Below are positions 1 to 11,410 of a DNA stretch of 64,000 nt, one piece after another (position 1 is the first letter of the stretch; each line of letters opens with the position of its first letter). The translations under genes were made by a program, and so were the position numbers. The notes under the pieces were generated by a model, which saw nothing but the letters and a program-made list of their open reading frames with translations, was not told the origin of the DNA and made no database searches. The stretch is from the NCBI GenBank assembly GCA_016808115.1, contig JAEQBH010001502.1:124001-188000 (forward strand). Reading direction: 5' to 3'. This stretch comes from Tetrastigma voinierianum (Eukaryota > Streptophyta > Magnoliopsida > Vitales > Vitaceae).

Positions 1-208
1 AACCCTGTTTCTGTTCCTGTTCTTCCATTAATTCCAAATGAAAGGGTCCGTATATGTATAAAAGTTATATGAAAAATGCTCTGTACCTCATTGGGCAAAC
101 ATTGTTTCTTGAGCCTTAATTGCTAATGTGATTAAGAACAATATAACAAGCTCAGTAATACATATAATTGTATGCCCACTTAAGACCGAATAGCAAATGA
201 ATAGGCAC

Positions 209-410
209 CTTTAATCAGTGCTTCGGCAATCCTGCTAGTGCTACGACACTTTTGTTACGTGGGCAGGCACGTCTCTATTCAGTACTTCGACACTCATACT
301 AGTGCTATGACACTTCTGTTACGTGGGCAGGCACGTCTTTATTTAGTGTTTCGGCACTCTTGCTAGTGCTATGACACTTTTGTTACGTGGGTAGGCACTT
401 CTCTGTTCAG
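209..410. repeat. Tandem repeat, three 64-bp units
   Basis: Three direct copies start at about 216, 280 and 344, with a partial unit at each edge. Each unit reads cagt-(g/a)cttcgg, then a tagtgcta-gacactt core, then acgtgggcaggcac. Period is 64 bp with few changes between units. It lies in AT-rich sequence that looks like the outer part of an old LTR element. No coding potential. Confidence 0.85.
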
Positions 411-1510
411 TATTATACTGTACCTTCGGGTACCTATTATGCTATGTCCCTCTCATTCATTGTTACTAGTCTATGCAGGCAAACATTTATATGAAAAGTA
501 TCTGAATAAAATGATGTGTGAAACATTTATATGATAAGAATATGAATAATGACAAAGAAAGCATAGCAATCCAGTTTTGCTCTATTACGTATTGTACCCA
601 CGGGTACATACATACCAAGATCTACGTGAGACTCCTACGGGAGATATGAAACCCACGTTATAAGAATTATGTTATATGAAAACTCTATTATAGAATTCTA
701 TTATACGTAAACTCTAACATATGTATTATGTTATATGTATCATGTAATTGTGGACCACTTCAAATGGTCATATCTATTATCTATTTCCCACTAAGCTATA
801 AACAGCACGGGTGTTTACGTCCGGGTGTGAGTGCTTGAAGAGGGGCGTTCGAACGAGGGGCCAACATAGAAATAGGAGTCCACCTGATGTAGGTTTTGAT
901 TTTTAGTTTTGAAAGCATTAAATGTAAGTTTTGTAATAGTGGAAATTTGTTTATGTACAAGTAAATGAGACTCAAGAATATGTATATGACAGTTTAAACA
1001 CCACCAAGGTGGTAGTACTAGAAGTTTTATTTCCTTATGGATTTATATATGAAATGGGCCCACCAATGTCCAAAAAGTAGGTTAAAGAGTCCTAGTCCCA
1101 TGTCGCGCCCCCTCTCTTTGCCCAGGCGGGGGTAGGGGCGTGAAAATTCACCCCTCCAAAATTACAATTGACTTGTGGAGGTTTGTGCTTGCCTTACGAC
1201 GATTTCTTCCCATGTTGGTGCTATTTGGGCTGATCGGGAAGCAAATTCTCTTTGGAGGGAGTAGAAGAGTTCATTCATCTCCTCGTTCGACATTATGTTC
1301 AACACCTTGTGAAAAAATAAATAAACAAAAATAAAAGAAAAGTGAAGTATGAAAAATTCAAATAAGAAACAAATAAAAACAAGAAAAGAAAAATATAAAA
1401 AAAAATGAAGAATACTAAATACAAATTAGAAATAAAAGAAAATAAGAAAATAAATATTTTTGCTCAAATTAGCAAATTTCTCTTTTACCAAAATATCAAT
1501 CCAAACCAAA
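411..1510. other. Unassigned AT-rich sequence, probably old retrotransposon DNA
   Basis: No gene can be supported. The stretch mixes short direct repeats around ttatatgaaa and acgggtac with a more GC-rich piece near 1,090-1,140, then purine- and A-rich sequence (1,310-1,420) leading into tRNA-like primer-site motifs. The texture fits the non-coding part of a large LTR retrotransposon in minus orientation, but no reverse transcriptase or gag remnant is visible. Confidence 0.4.
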
Positions 1511-1518
1511 TCGTACCT

Positions 1519-1602
1519 TCCCCAGCAACAGTGCCAAAAACTTGTTCGGTGATTGGCATAGCTACCAAAGAATGTGTTATTAAGTCCCCGACAACGACGC
1601 CA
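1519..1602 (-). mobile_element. Two tandem tRNA-Asp-type primer binding sites
   Basis: The plus strand reads like a tRNA 3' end twice: tccccagcaacagtgcca (1519-1536) and tccccgacaacgacgcca (1585-1602). On the minus strand these become TGGCG-type primer sites of the tRNA-Asp kind used by many plant Ty3/gypsy elements. Each is followed by aaaacttgtt, the LTR edge. The 66-bp spacing shows that an LTR-PBS junction was duplicated, by nesting or by a small tandem duplication. The element points leftwards. Confidence 0.6.
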
Positions 1603-3300
1603 AAAACTTGTTAGCGATTTTCTACAAGCGCACATGTCGCACAAGTAATACAGTGGACTAACAAGTCCAGATATCGATCCCACACGGAAGGTGTGGTTTT
1701 AGCTAGGATTGAGTACCCTAACAACTAAAGTCGTTCACTATTTGAGTGACTAGAGGGTGGGAGGAGAATATTTTCTAATCTAAACTAAACTAAAAAGAAA
1801 ATAAAAGAAAACAAAGTAGGGTTTAATCAATGTCCACTCACAAGGAATGGAGTAATATTGGGGATAAAACTCAAGAAAATATTCTAGGGTTGATTGTCTC
1901 CATTGATGCATTCATGGTTTATATTCATTAAGCGTTGATAAAGTGAACGTACACTTGTGCATGTCCAAGGAATCCGATATGAGGTTTACACTTCGTGTCT
2001 CCCCTCAGTATCTCACACTAACTCTCTATTCACCTTTCGGTCCATCTAGGTCATTGAATATGGTACTTTTATAAGGTAGTTCTTTCCCCGGGAATCCTAT
2101 TGGTCACTTCTCGGTCCATACAACAGGACTACCCAGACTACGCTCGGATCGATCACCTCTTGGTCCATGTGATTCTCACATAATGTTGAGATGGAGCTAC
2201 TCCTAATGAAATCCATCTAGTACTAGGCATTCCTAATTTCCTAGACTTCTTTGATTAGGTTAATTAGTATTTTAATTAACTAATTCATACCTTAGGGCAC
2301 AGGACCAGATTTTAGGGGCGTAATCAAGCGTCATCAAGGATACTATTGTGGGCATCGAAGACCCAAGTGTCTCGGTATGGATTAATTAATTCAAAACCGT
2401 AGTAATCTAAGAACATATACCAACACATCCCACCTGAGCATGAGTTCATAAAACCATCATAAAATATATAAATGGCATCAATTTCCCTGATCAACCACAG
2501 AGGATGTTTAGCCACTCATTGCAACTAAGAAGCCCAGCAAAATCATATTTAAGATAATATAACAATAAAGATTTATAAATAGAGTAGAGTTTGGGAATCT
2601 AGAAACAAATGGGAGGTGAAATTCATCCCCAACTCTACACCACTGTTGCAAGAGCTCCTCTAATGAGCTAAATCTTCAATACAGCTCCAAAACAAAGTGA
2701 AAATTAAAAAAAAAAAAACTAAAACCCTAAAAAATGTGGCTCAAGAAGAAGGAGGAAGGAGAAGCTCTAAGGGTGTTCCTCTCAATAGAACCTAACACAT
2801 TGTATCAAATACATATATTTATAAAAAAAGGAAAATGGGCTCAAAATGGGTAAAAAATGCGACGTTTTTGCTCAAGCTTGATGTCCTTCACCTAGGCGAA
2901 CCCGTAGCTGTCTTTTTGCATGGCTCTAGTTCGCCAAGGCGAACACCTTCTGACTTCAAATGATCATAACTCTTTTATCCATCCTCCAAATGCGATGATT
3001 TTGGTCTCTACGGAAAGCTAAGAGAGAGTAGAATCTATATGTATCAAGCTTGGGGTCATTGGAATCCATTAGGTAGACTGAAAATGCACAAACATTTAGG
3101 GGTGCTGCATGTAGTGTTTTGGAAAATCCTCCATTGACTTCACGAGGCCATATCTTGTTCGTTCGAACTCCGAATTAGGTGATCTTGGACTTGTTGGAAA
3201 GATCGAGAAGTGTAGAATCCATACATATTAATATTGAAGTCATGGGAGGTCATGGTACAACCTAGAAATTCATCTTTTTGGTCCTCTCTAGATTGACTCC
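1603..3300 (-). mobile_element. LTR-like block of a large minus-oriented retroelement
   Basis: Sequence right of the primer site has the texture of a long LTR in minus orientation. It opens with ttgttagcgattttctacaa, contains polypyrimidine and A-rich segments (about 2700-2720), and has no ORF of note. The opening (…cacaagtaata…gatcgatccc-type context) is common at LTR edges of large non-autonomous plant elements. The right edge is uncertain and no partner LTR is visible in the window, so the element is truncated or extends left of base 1. Confidence 0.45.
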
Positions 3301-3719
3301 TTATAGGTACAACCCCATAAGTGATTGGATTATTTAAGAATTAGCAAAGCGGACTACCACCTTCGTGAGCTCCACGAAATTTCTCCACTTCCATAATGGA
3401 CATCTACACTAGTATCATTCTTAAACAGACCCTGCGGTTAGGGTCGAAGGCCTGGGACCGCCATCCTGCAAATGTGTCCTGCGTGAGGGTGCTCTCATCC
3501 AACTACCATTTAGCCTCTCCACCGACTAATGTTGACCACCAAAGTACAATTGTGGACAAAATCTATCATAATGGCCTAATAAACCACACGAAGAAGGGTG
3601 TGGTCAAGCGTTCATACTTGCAAATCAGCCAGAACCATGCTTTGCACTATCGCCAGCGATTTCATTACCGTTTTAAAGGCCTTTTAGCATCAACCTTTCG
3701 AACTTCCGGAGGAAGGCTG
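3301..3719. other. Unassigned spacer between two LTR-type blocks
   Basis: A 148-codon open frame crosses this stretch and continues into the next block, but it has no family signature and runs through LTR sequence. I treat it as chance. The stretch may still be part of the flanking retroelement. Confidence 0.3.
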
Positions 3720-5527
3720 CATGCAGAAAATTCTAATTTTCTGAAAAATGGTAAAACGGTAATTTCGGTCAAAATCCGAAAATTTTCTAGATCTCAGATG
3801 ACGAAACGGACTTCACCATTGAGATCGTCTCGCGAAATCTAGCTACCCGCGTCGATTTTTGGTTGGTCGAAGACGATTAAATTTCACGTTTTCAAGGCCG
3901 AGTAGTGCGGAACATTTGGGCGCATTTGAGTGGCTCGGGGAGGTGCCACGTGTTATGCCACAAAAAATGGGGTCAAACATGAGCTGAAGTGGGACCCATG
4001 AGAACCTGTGGCATCATGCTATTGAGAAATCCCGTGGTAGATGGATAAGGGATGGGTGTAATCAAGGTAGCCCTTAAGAGGGTGACATGTAGCGGGTGAG
4101 AAGACAATTCTTGACTGGCTGGCCACGGCCGAGGATTGGATGGAGTGGAAAAGGGAGGAAAATAGGCAGAGAAAGAAGAGGAAAGAGAAAGGGAAAATTC
4201 TAGAGTGAGAAGCTCTCCGCTGCTCCTAGATTTCGAAGATCGGACCGGTGGCTTTCGGCAAGACAAGAGGTAAAGTTGATCCCCTTTGCCAAGAGCTGCG
4301 GCGTGGGTCTGGGTTTTGTGGGGGTTTCGACAGCTCAGGAGTAGGGGGTTTTCTCCTACTTGTTTTATTCTTTTGGTAGAGTCATTTTTAATGGATAGGG
4401 ATATCTTAGAGGCCTGAATGGCCCAGGTGTTTTTTCAGTTCAAAAAGATTTGGGCGGAGTGAAGAAATCCCTAAGGTGATTTCTCGTAGTCTAAACTATT
4501 AGTGGATTTGTTGTGTGTGAGCATTATTAATGGATATGTTGATAACTGATTGAATAACATGTTGTGTTATTTGTGTGATGCTATAGGCGATCCCAAAGGC
4601 AATTTATGGATTCTCTATCTTGTGTGAAATTTAATTTTATGTTGTGCTATGTATGAATGAATAGCATGATGATTGTGTATAAATTACATTGATATATGCA
4701 TGCTTAATATATTAACATGAATTGTTGTGGCAAATGACATATTGCATTTCATATGCCTTTGGAATAACCTAAAATAATAGGTGTGAGTGCATGACATGAA
4801 AAAGTGATGGATTCTTAAATGGATTTGAGAAGATTTTAAAGAATTACCTTAGAGTTGTCCAAGCAGTTCATCTCGGAGAGGCCCATGGCCCATTTCGGAG
4901 GTTACCCAACAATTCACCTCGGAGGGTTATCCAATAGATTTTATCGAAAATCGATATTATGTTTTCAAGAACAAAAACTTTTTGTTTTGAAAACAGTGTT
5001 TTCTCACACTTGGCTTAGGCATGCGTGAGGGAGTCAGTGAGGGCTCGGGAAGTGGGAAAGGGTGGAGTCCTGTTTCATCCATTTCATGTAGACATTTAGT
5101 GGAACATATATGTTTTACTTGAATGTTTGGTGTGTCATTGCATGAACATTTGGGTGGGAATAGCACCGTAGGAAAATTCGACCTCGCAGGCATTGCTCAC
5201 CCCGTCATGGGATCCCCCTTTTAGGTACATGGAGTGTTCAGGAATACAGCGCTCATTAGAGGCCACTTTTGAGAAGAAAACCGACATGTGGCTTTGATTA
5301 TATGTTTTGTAAAACATGTAACAAATATTATGATTGAAACATATTTGTATAAGAGTGTAATTAACTCTTGAAACTATTGTGATATAGTTTATTATATTTT
5401 GGTGAGTATGGATGTATCAGCCCATGTGGCCATTTTTACTCATTTATGAGTCTCGTGATATGAGACACGGGGTTTTACTGCGAGGTTGACGATTGGTCAG
5501 GGACCCCGGGTTTTGGGGTGTCACGGG
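3720..5527 (+). mobile_element. LTR of Ty3/gypsy family 1, copy 1
   Basis: This block aligns with three other LTRs in the window (21220-23205, 25981-27970, 45566-46927). Shared landmarks in order are: gtcaaaatccgaaaattttc; the phrase cgaaatctagctac near the 5' part; a gtgccacgtg segment; a purine-rich transcript-leader region; a gtgagtgcatgacatga segment with cacctcggagg; the phrase gagacacggggttt; and an end at ggggtgtcac. No primer site follows, so it is a solo LTR or the 3' LTR of a lost element. No clear TSD was found. Confidence 0.75.
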
Positions 5528-6340
5528 CTCATGAATACTTATGCAAAATTATTGGGATCGATTCCTGAAAACCACAGATATAGTCACCCGATTATTTAGC
5601 CACATGTTAAAAGAATCCCGCGGATTAAATGCTTGAACCCGAGTACACAGCTGTCAATTTTGCACATTTGTAGAATTTCGTTATTCTTGTGTCCAGATGA
5701 GAATCGGAGGGCTTTGATCATATGACCATGGACGTTATCAAGGATTCATAGTAGGTCGAGTTCATGGTAGCAGAAAGCAAATAGCCCTGGCTCATATCTT
5801 TGGTAGTAACTCCATAAAGCGAGCAGCGGTCGACGCATCCACGATTACTCATAAAATGGACTCATTTTCTGAGCGAGGAAAAGAAAGCGCCCCTGGCCTG
5901 GCCCGAAATCTCTTTCAACCCTTGCTTGCGATCTACGCTTCCCATAGTCTGCTTAGTCTCTCCTCCTCCTTGCATGATAGAAAGTCGAGCATAATGCTCT
6001 TTCAGTTAATGAAGTAGTGCGGAAGAACCACCAGCCACCTTGAGACGGAAGCAGTAGGAAACAAAACCCTAACCCTTCAAACCGAAATATCTGTACTTGT
6101 CGAAAAGGACAAGGGGTAAGGCTCGTCGAGGCGAGAGCAAAGCATTTCTATGCTAAAAAAAGCCACATGTTATGCTTTGATTTCTCTTTAAATTGAAAAC
6201 CCTTCCCCACATTGACAATGAATAAAAATAATAAGGGTTTTATATTATATATTCCACAATTCATTTAATACAGGTGCATGGGAATGAGAGTTTAGCCCTT
6301 AGGAAGAGTCTTAGCAGGCGAGGCGGTTGTGGAATTCATA
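5528..6340. other. Unassigned, moderately GC-rich sequence
   Basis: Base composition is less AT-rich than the surroundings, as in plant 5' gene regions, and the minus strand has short open runs around 5,850-6,150. None matches a family I recognise and splice sites cannot be chosen. It may be a decayed first exon or retroelement sequence. Confidence 0.25.
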
Positions 6341-6341
6341 G

Positions 6342-6534
6342 CTAGGGATGGCAGCGGTGGACCCAGGAAGCGGGTGTCGTCGAGCCCGCCCCGTTTGGAC
6401 CGGGGATGGACTATACGTATTGGACCCCGGTGGGCGTATACGGGGATACCCGTATAAACCCGCACGGGGATGGAGGCGGGGATGGACTTACTCTTACCAG
6501 CCCCATACCCCGCCCAGCCACTTCGTCCAGTTGC

Positions 6535-6567
<33 letters not shown>

Positions 6568-6579
6568 TATATATATATA

Positions 6580-6664
<85 letters not shown>

Positions 6665-7021
6665 GCTACATTTGTTGTAGTATTTATATATATATTATAA
6701 AATAAATATAGTATTTGACATTTGTTGTTTGTATTTTGTTCAAATATATTATGCTACATTATGTTGTGTTAGATTATTTAGAATATGTTGATTATTTAAA
6801 ATATTGAATTTAGTTTAGCTTGGACTCGTCAGTTTCGGGCTTCGGGCTTGAAACTGCACTGGGGAAGGACGGGGACGGATTTTGATTAAAAATTTATCTC
6901 GTGACTCGGGATGAGATGAAAATTATACCCGCAACTGGGGTGGACCTGGATGACCCGAGTTTTTTGCTGCACTGGATGGAGACTACACCCGCCCCGCCTC
7001 CTGGCCCACCGCTATCCCTTT
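6342..7021. mobile_element. hAT-like MITE with internal (TA)n
   Basis: The ends are imperfect inverted repeats: agggatggcagcggtgg at the left and ccaccgctatccct at the right. The flanks are attcatag and attcataa, an 8-bp near-perfect duplication as hAT elements make. GC-rich subterminal arms (gggg/cccc pairs) surround an AT-rich centre with a long TA run at 6567-6661. The type is the dispersed gggatggcaatgggg family common in plants. It encodes nothing; the 66-codon frame at its left end is an arm artefact. Confidence 0.75.
6567..6661. repeat. (TA)n microsatellite
   Basis: About 90 bp of almost pure TA inside the MITE. It is probably length-variable. Confidence 0.95.
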
Positions 7022-7079
7022 ATTCATAAGATGTCCTGTATTAAAGGTGAAACCGACTGTAAAAGTTCCCTTAGTCGCC

Positions 7080-8105
7080 CAAAAATTATATCTATGAGAA
7101 AATCAATTTTATATCTATTAAAAAATCAATTTTAATAAGAAGAGAGTAAACTTATTATATTCACCATATAGATGTAAATATAATTTAATTATACAACTTG
7201 TTTCTTTTTTCCATAAATATTACTGATTACATTAATTTATAAAAGGAAAAGAAAATTAGAAGGAACTTTGTCCTTTTAAATGATGAATGTTTAGTATTAT
7301 AAATGTAAATCTCTTTTTATACGAGAATCTATGAAATAAGATGTCAAATTTTGATAATAGCTGCAAGGTAAAATAAGGACAATGTAAAAATTAATAATCT
7401 CACTCAAAGTTATTTATGATTCTCACTATGTGGGATGAGCAAGAGAACATGTGCTTCTATAGTAACACTAACACTCAATCTATTCTTCGAGTGGTGTCCT
7501 AACTTAAAATGATCATGCTTCAAAATAATGCTCAAAATAATACATTTTTTCCATGTCATTAAAATCGTAGTTGAAGACTATAGTTTTAAATTTTTTAAAA
7601 TAGTTAAAACCATAGTCACTAACACTGGTTTTGTGCTTAAAGTTAAAACCATAAGTAATAACTACGATTTTGAAAATAATTTAAATGATTAAAACCATAG
7701 CCACCAACTATGGTTTTAACTTTAAGCCTAAAACCGTAGTTGATGACTATGATTTTAACTATTTTAAAAATTTTTAAATCATAATCACTAACCACGGTTT
7801 TGGTGACATGGCAAGAAGACACTGGTTTGAGCGTTATTTTGAAACATGTAATATTTTGAGAGTTTAAAAAAAAATATTTCAGTACAAAGCTCCTATTCGT
7901 GCAACTTTAAGTTTGACGCAAAACAACTTTCACTTGCTGCTCAAATAGATGTGGGGCCTAGACACTCAGCTTCTATGACAAGATTTTTGTGAACCCAACT
8001 AAAATTATGTTACCATATCTCAAAAGTTTTGTAGTGTCATAGATACATTACAATCTAAAGTCATCCCTATCATTGTTTTTTCGTTCTCATAAATATAAAG
8101 TAGGG
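7080..8105. repeat. Duplicated block D1, left copy
   Basis: This block is collinear with 31250-33030. Both start at aaattatatctatgag, share ggaactttgtcctttgaaat-type and gaacatgtgctt segments, a foldback element and a gatgtggggcc segment, and end at ataaatataaagtagg. The right copy carries an extra composite MITE of about 775 bp after gaacatgtgctt; this copy is the empty site (7,450-7,475). It lies just downstream of the receptor-kinase 3' end at 8.3 kb, so it may be that gene's 3' flank. Confidence 0.8.
7519..7847. mobile_element. Foldback (hairpin) element, copy 1
   Basis: The element is one long inverted repeat of about 330 bp with almost no loop. Outer arms are ttcaaaataatgctcaaa and tttgagcgttattttgaa. 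Inner arms pair ccatgtcattaaaatcgtag with the complement of its mirror near 7790-7815, and several aaaccatagt/actatggttt units pair towards the centre near 7690. It has the form of a foldback or Mutator-type MITE. If transcribed it would form a nearly perfect double-stranded RNA stem. Confidence 0.8.
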
Positions 8106-8267
8106 AACAAGATGGAAGAATAAAGAAAGATCTGAATTGAAAAAGTGAAAATATTGCATCAAAAGGTAGGTAAACAACTTACTAACAAGAAACTCGCAGC
8201 ATACTTGCATTATTGGACGAAACTGTGGTTTAAAATGTATGCATTTAATTGCGATTCTTCCTATGAG

Positions 8268-9600
8268 AATTATATCACCTGCAACTTGCTAATTTCAGGA
8301 GTGGCATACGTATCTAAGATAGTCCTTAGCAAAATATTTTGTATTGATGATGGAGACGATGATAATAGGGTAAGAAGTTCCTTAGGATGCTTTCTCACTA
8401 TTGTCTCTAGTGTAACAACTCCAAAGCTATAAACATCACATTTTTCACTAACAACCATGGTGTAAGCAAACTCTGCAACAAGTAAAAAAGAAAAAAAGAA
8501 TTTTTTTTCACCCATATTAGAAAAAGAAAAAGTATAGGTAGTTGTGAAAGAAAAAATAAAATAAGCAACAAGAAATAAAAGATGAGAACCAGGAACACAA
8601 ACATTTACATGGAAACCGTAAAAGGAAAAAAAATTATGAGAAAAATCATTCCAATACGGTATTAAATTACAGAGCATTGTAATATTGGTGAAAAATCACA
8701 AACCCAAAATGCTCATTATAATTTTTCAATCCCTCACAATACCATAAAATCCCATACGTACATAGAGCTCGTACAGAGAAAACTTATAAAATGCTTTGAA
8801 TGCTCTAAAAAAATAAGATGAAATGCAAGGAGGGTGTGACAATGGAAAAGATTTATATACGGTTAAGTAATAAAAAAAACTAGTGAAGATCATAGTGTAG
8901 TTTAATTACGTGGTGCAATATAACCGTACGTGCATGCAAAAAGAGTTTGATTGGATGAATCGGGATCTAACAGTCTTGTAGTGCCAAACTGACACAAAGC
9001 TTCAGTTTTAGAGTCCAAAGGATGTTGTTACTTGATATGTCTCGATCAATGATAGGCAAGGCGCAATCATGATGCATGTAGGATAAAGCATTAGCAATGC
9101 CTTCAACTACATTCACCCTCTTAACCCAATCCAATTCCAAAACCTCAACATAATCCCTCAACATACAAAACAAGCTTCCTTGTTCCATATATTTGTAAAC
9201 GAGAAATATGCACTTGTTATGTAACTAGAAGCCATGAAGTTTCACAATGATGTGGTGTTTTGGGCCTCTTTTCAAAGCTTTTCAAGTAGGTCGAATCCTC
9301 ACTTTCCCATCCATGTAGTTTTTTCAAGACAACCACCTTGCCATAAGGCAATTGTGCACTGTAAACGTTGCCATATCCTCCAATACCTATGTAGTATTTG
9401 ATATCAAAATCCTCAGTTGCTTGGATAATGTCTTTATAAGCAATCACACCTTCATAATCCCATATCGAAAATATATCTCCATTTTTCACCTTTGTTGTCT
9501 CAAGTGATTGATTTTTTCATTCTTCGATAGTCTTGCATACAAAAGCCTTATTTGTTGGAAGCCTAAAACCATTAGCAACCATTTTATGCTCTAGTCAAGT
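8268..9600 (-). pseudogene. LRR receptor kinase (MIK2-like), kinase 3' half, broken
   Basis: Three minus-strand pieces read as one kinase domain of the MIK2-like LRR receptor family (subfamily XII-type plasma-membrane kinases). The N-lobe (9489-9217) reads NGDIFSIWDYEG, a glycine loop IGGYGNVY and a lysine in VVLKKL. The middle (9188-8967) reads MEQGSLFCMLRD, WVKRVNVVEGIANALSYMHH and DRDISSNN. The C-lobe exon (8495-8268) reads AYTMVVSEKCDVYSFGVV, preceded by a good acceptor (ttgcag) at the position where the family usually has its intron. Breaks: the segment between N-lobe and hinge is missing, HRD is DRD, the DFG aspartate codon is lost with a frameshift, and the frame ends soon after the C-lobe. 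The LRR ectodomain is absent upstream. I call it a pseudogene or, at best, a dead pseudokinase. Confidence 0.85.
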
Positions 9601-9889
9601 ACTATAGTAATATTAAACGAGGATTAACAAGTGGTACCATACCCGCTAACTTGTCCCGCCCCTATTCAATGATCATCAGGTCTAAGTTTTGGAGACACAA
9701 TTAATGCTTCATTACTTTTCTTAATTAATAATGGTTCATTTGGGCTTGTGTTTCTTCTCAGGTATCTTGTAGTGGTGGGGTCAAGATATCAATTTTTTTA
9801 GGGGGAGGCGAGATTAAGTAACTTTAAGGTTAGCAAAATTTGTACAAATTTCAACCTAATGATTCAATACTTATATGCGTTTCAGTGGT

Positions 9890-10175
9890 TAAATTTCTTA
9901 AAGATATATTACAAATATTAGCTTTCAAAGGTTATTTCAAATTTGTATTCATTTGTTTTTTTGTAAGATTACGTGTTGGTAGTTTCTTTTCTTAATATAA
10001 ATAAATAAAAAAATTAAATTGAGTGGCTTAAATAAGGCCCCTCTAGAGTTCTTTTTTTTTTTTTATAAAGGAAAAAAGAGAAATACAATGTCGTAATCTT
10101 ACAAAAACGATTAGAAGACGAATCACAGTAACCTTTAAAGCTAATACATTTAACATCTTTAAGGAAATTAGATCA
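9890..10175. repeat. Imperfect inverted repeat, arms about 80-90 bp
   Basis: The left arm (about 9896-9988: ttcttaaagat…attagctttcaaaggtta…tgtaagattacg) is matched in reverse complement by the right arm (about 10092-10170: cgtaatcttaca…taacctttaaagctaata…atctttaagg). The central 100 bp is A/T-rich with a poly-T run. It is either two head-to-head fragments of one repeat or the arms of a small element. No TSD was resolved. Confidence 0.65.
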
Positions 10176-10211
10176 CCAAGTTTTTGAGTTCATAATACAT
10201 TAATACCTTTC

Positions 10212-10787
10212 TGATGATGCTTTTTCAACCGAAACTCGGGTTGGGAAAGCCGCTGAATTGTCGTGGCTGTCCACTGTCAATGTCATGCTCCTCTTCAAAA
10301 ATATGAAACAAAAAGGATTGGCGATCGCTGCTCTTCTCGATGCCTAATTCCAGCTTCTTTTCTCGTGGAAGAGAAAAAGATTAACTACTTAGGCGAAATT
10401 GAATGCTTAATTTCACCGATGGGGCGGCTCGTTATTTATAAGGCATGATCGCGACAACCTTCGAGTCGATGATGACACGGATATTTCATTGGGTGAGAGA
10501 TTTTCTTTCCTTATCGTTAACCATTAATAGTGAGTAATTGATAACCAATTATTAGGAAATATTCTACTTCCTTAATTGGTAGAGATTTAATAAGGAAATT
10601 GGATACTTTCCTTTAGCATGGGTTCTTTGGGCTGGCCAGATGGAGAGGTGAATTGGGCTCTCGTTTTAAGCCTGTGTTTGGAGATTTCATCACGAAATTG
10701 TTTTCTGGGCCCGCTTCCTAATCTCTTTAAGCTCGATATCGTAAGCCAGGTTCTGGATCACAAGACCCATTATTTTAAACCCTATCG
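10212..10787 (-). repeat. 3' LTR of the 10.2-12.7 kb element
   Basis: About 576 bp, direct copy of 12105-12700. It opens with tgatgatgc and ends near aaaccctatcg, with the final CA mutated. It is shorter by small deletions and diverged by scattered substitutions, so the insertion is not recent. Confidence 0.85.
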
Positions 10788-11410
10788 CTGGCTTCAAATT
10801 CTGGGCTAAAGCAAGCGCAGTGTGGGTCAGATATTTCACGGACTCGTGTGTGATTCCCACATGGCTGCTCGGGGATGGTTTGATTGTCACGCCAAACATC
10901 TTTGCAGGATAATGATGACCCCTTCGATTCAAGGCTTAATTCAAGTATATCGCTTATGTTGCCTGGGGACATCCGCGAAGCATTTGGTTCCCTTGTTCTG
11001 AAGTCCTTCTCCGCGCCAGGATTTTCCCTTCAAAATGTCTTTGTCCTGTTGCTCGTAATTGCTTTATCGCCGTGTCCTCCCGAGGATCATTTTCCGCTTT
11101 CTTCCGTACTCCTGACGCCTTCCTTCTTCTTCTTTGGGCCTTCCGCCTTGGCCTTCGCGCTTTTGATGTGTTTGGAGCCCCTTCTGTCATTCGTTCACCC
11201 ATCTTTATCTTTGTCCAATCATGCGTGCTTCTTCGGTCCAGCGCTCCACCGGTCTCGCATGTGAGGCAAAGCCTATCAGGTCCGAATCTGAACAAAGAGG
11301 TGGTGGGTCTATGTGGTCACCCCATTGCAAACCGCAGTATCGACTGGTGGGTCATCCCCTTACGTCCGGGCAAGGGCAAAAGAGAGTGACATCGTAGACC
11401 GGCAACCCAC

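Noticed and set aside
3396..3842. 148-codon plus-strand frame
   Set aside because: It runs from spacer into an LTR shared by three other copies in which the frame is not kept.
10954..11295. 113-codon Arg-rich minus-strand frame in the small LTR element
   Set aside because: It is the complement of a pyrimidine-rich stretch; no gag or nucleic-acid-binding signature such as a CCHC knuckle is present.
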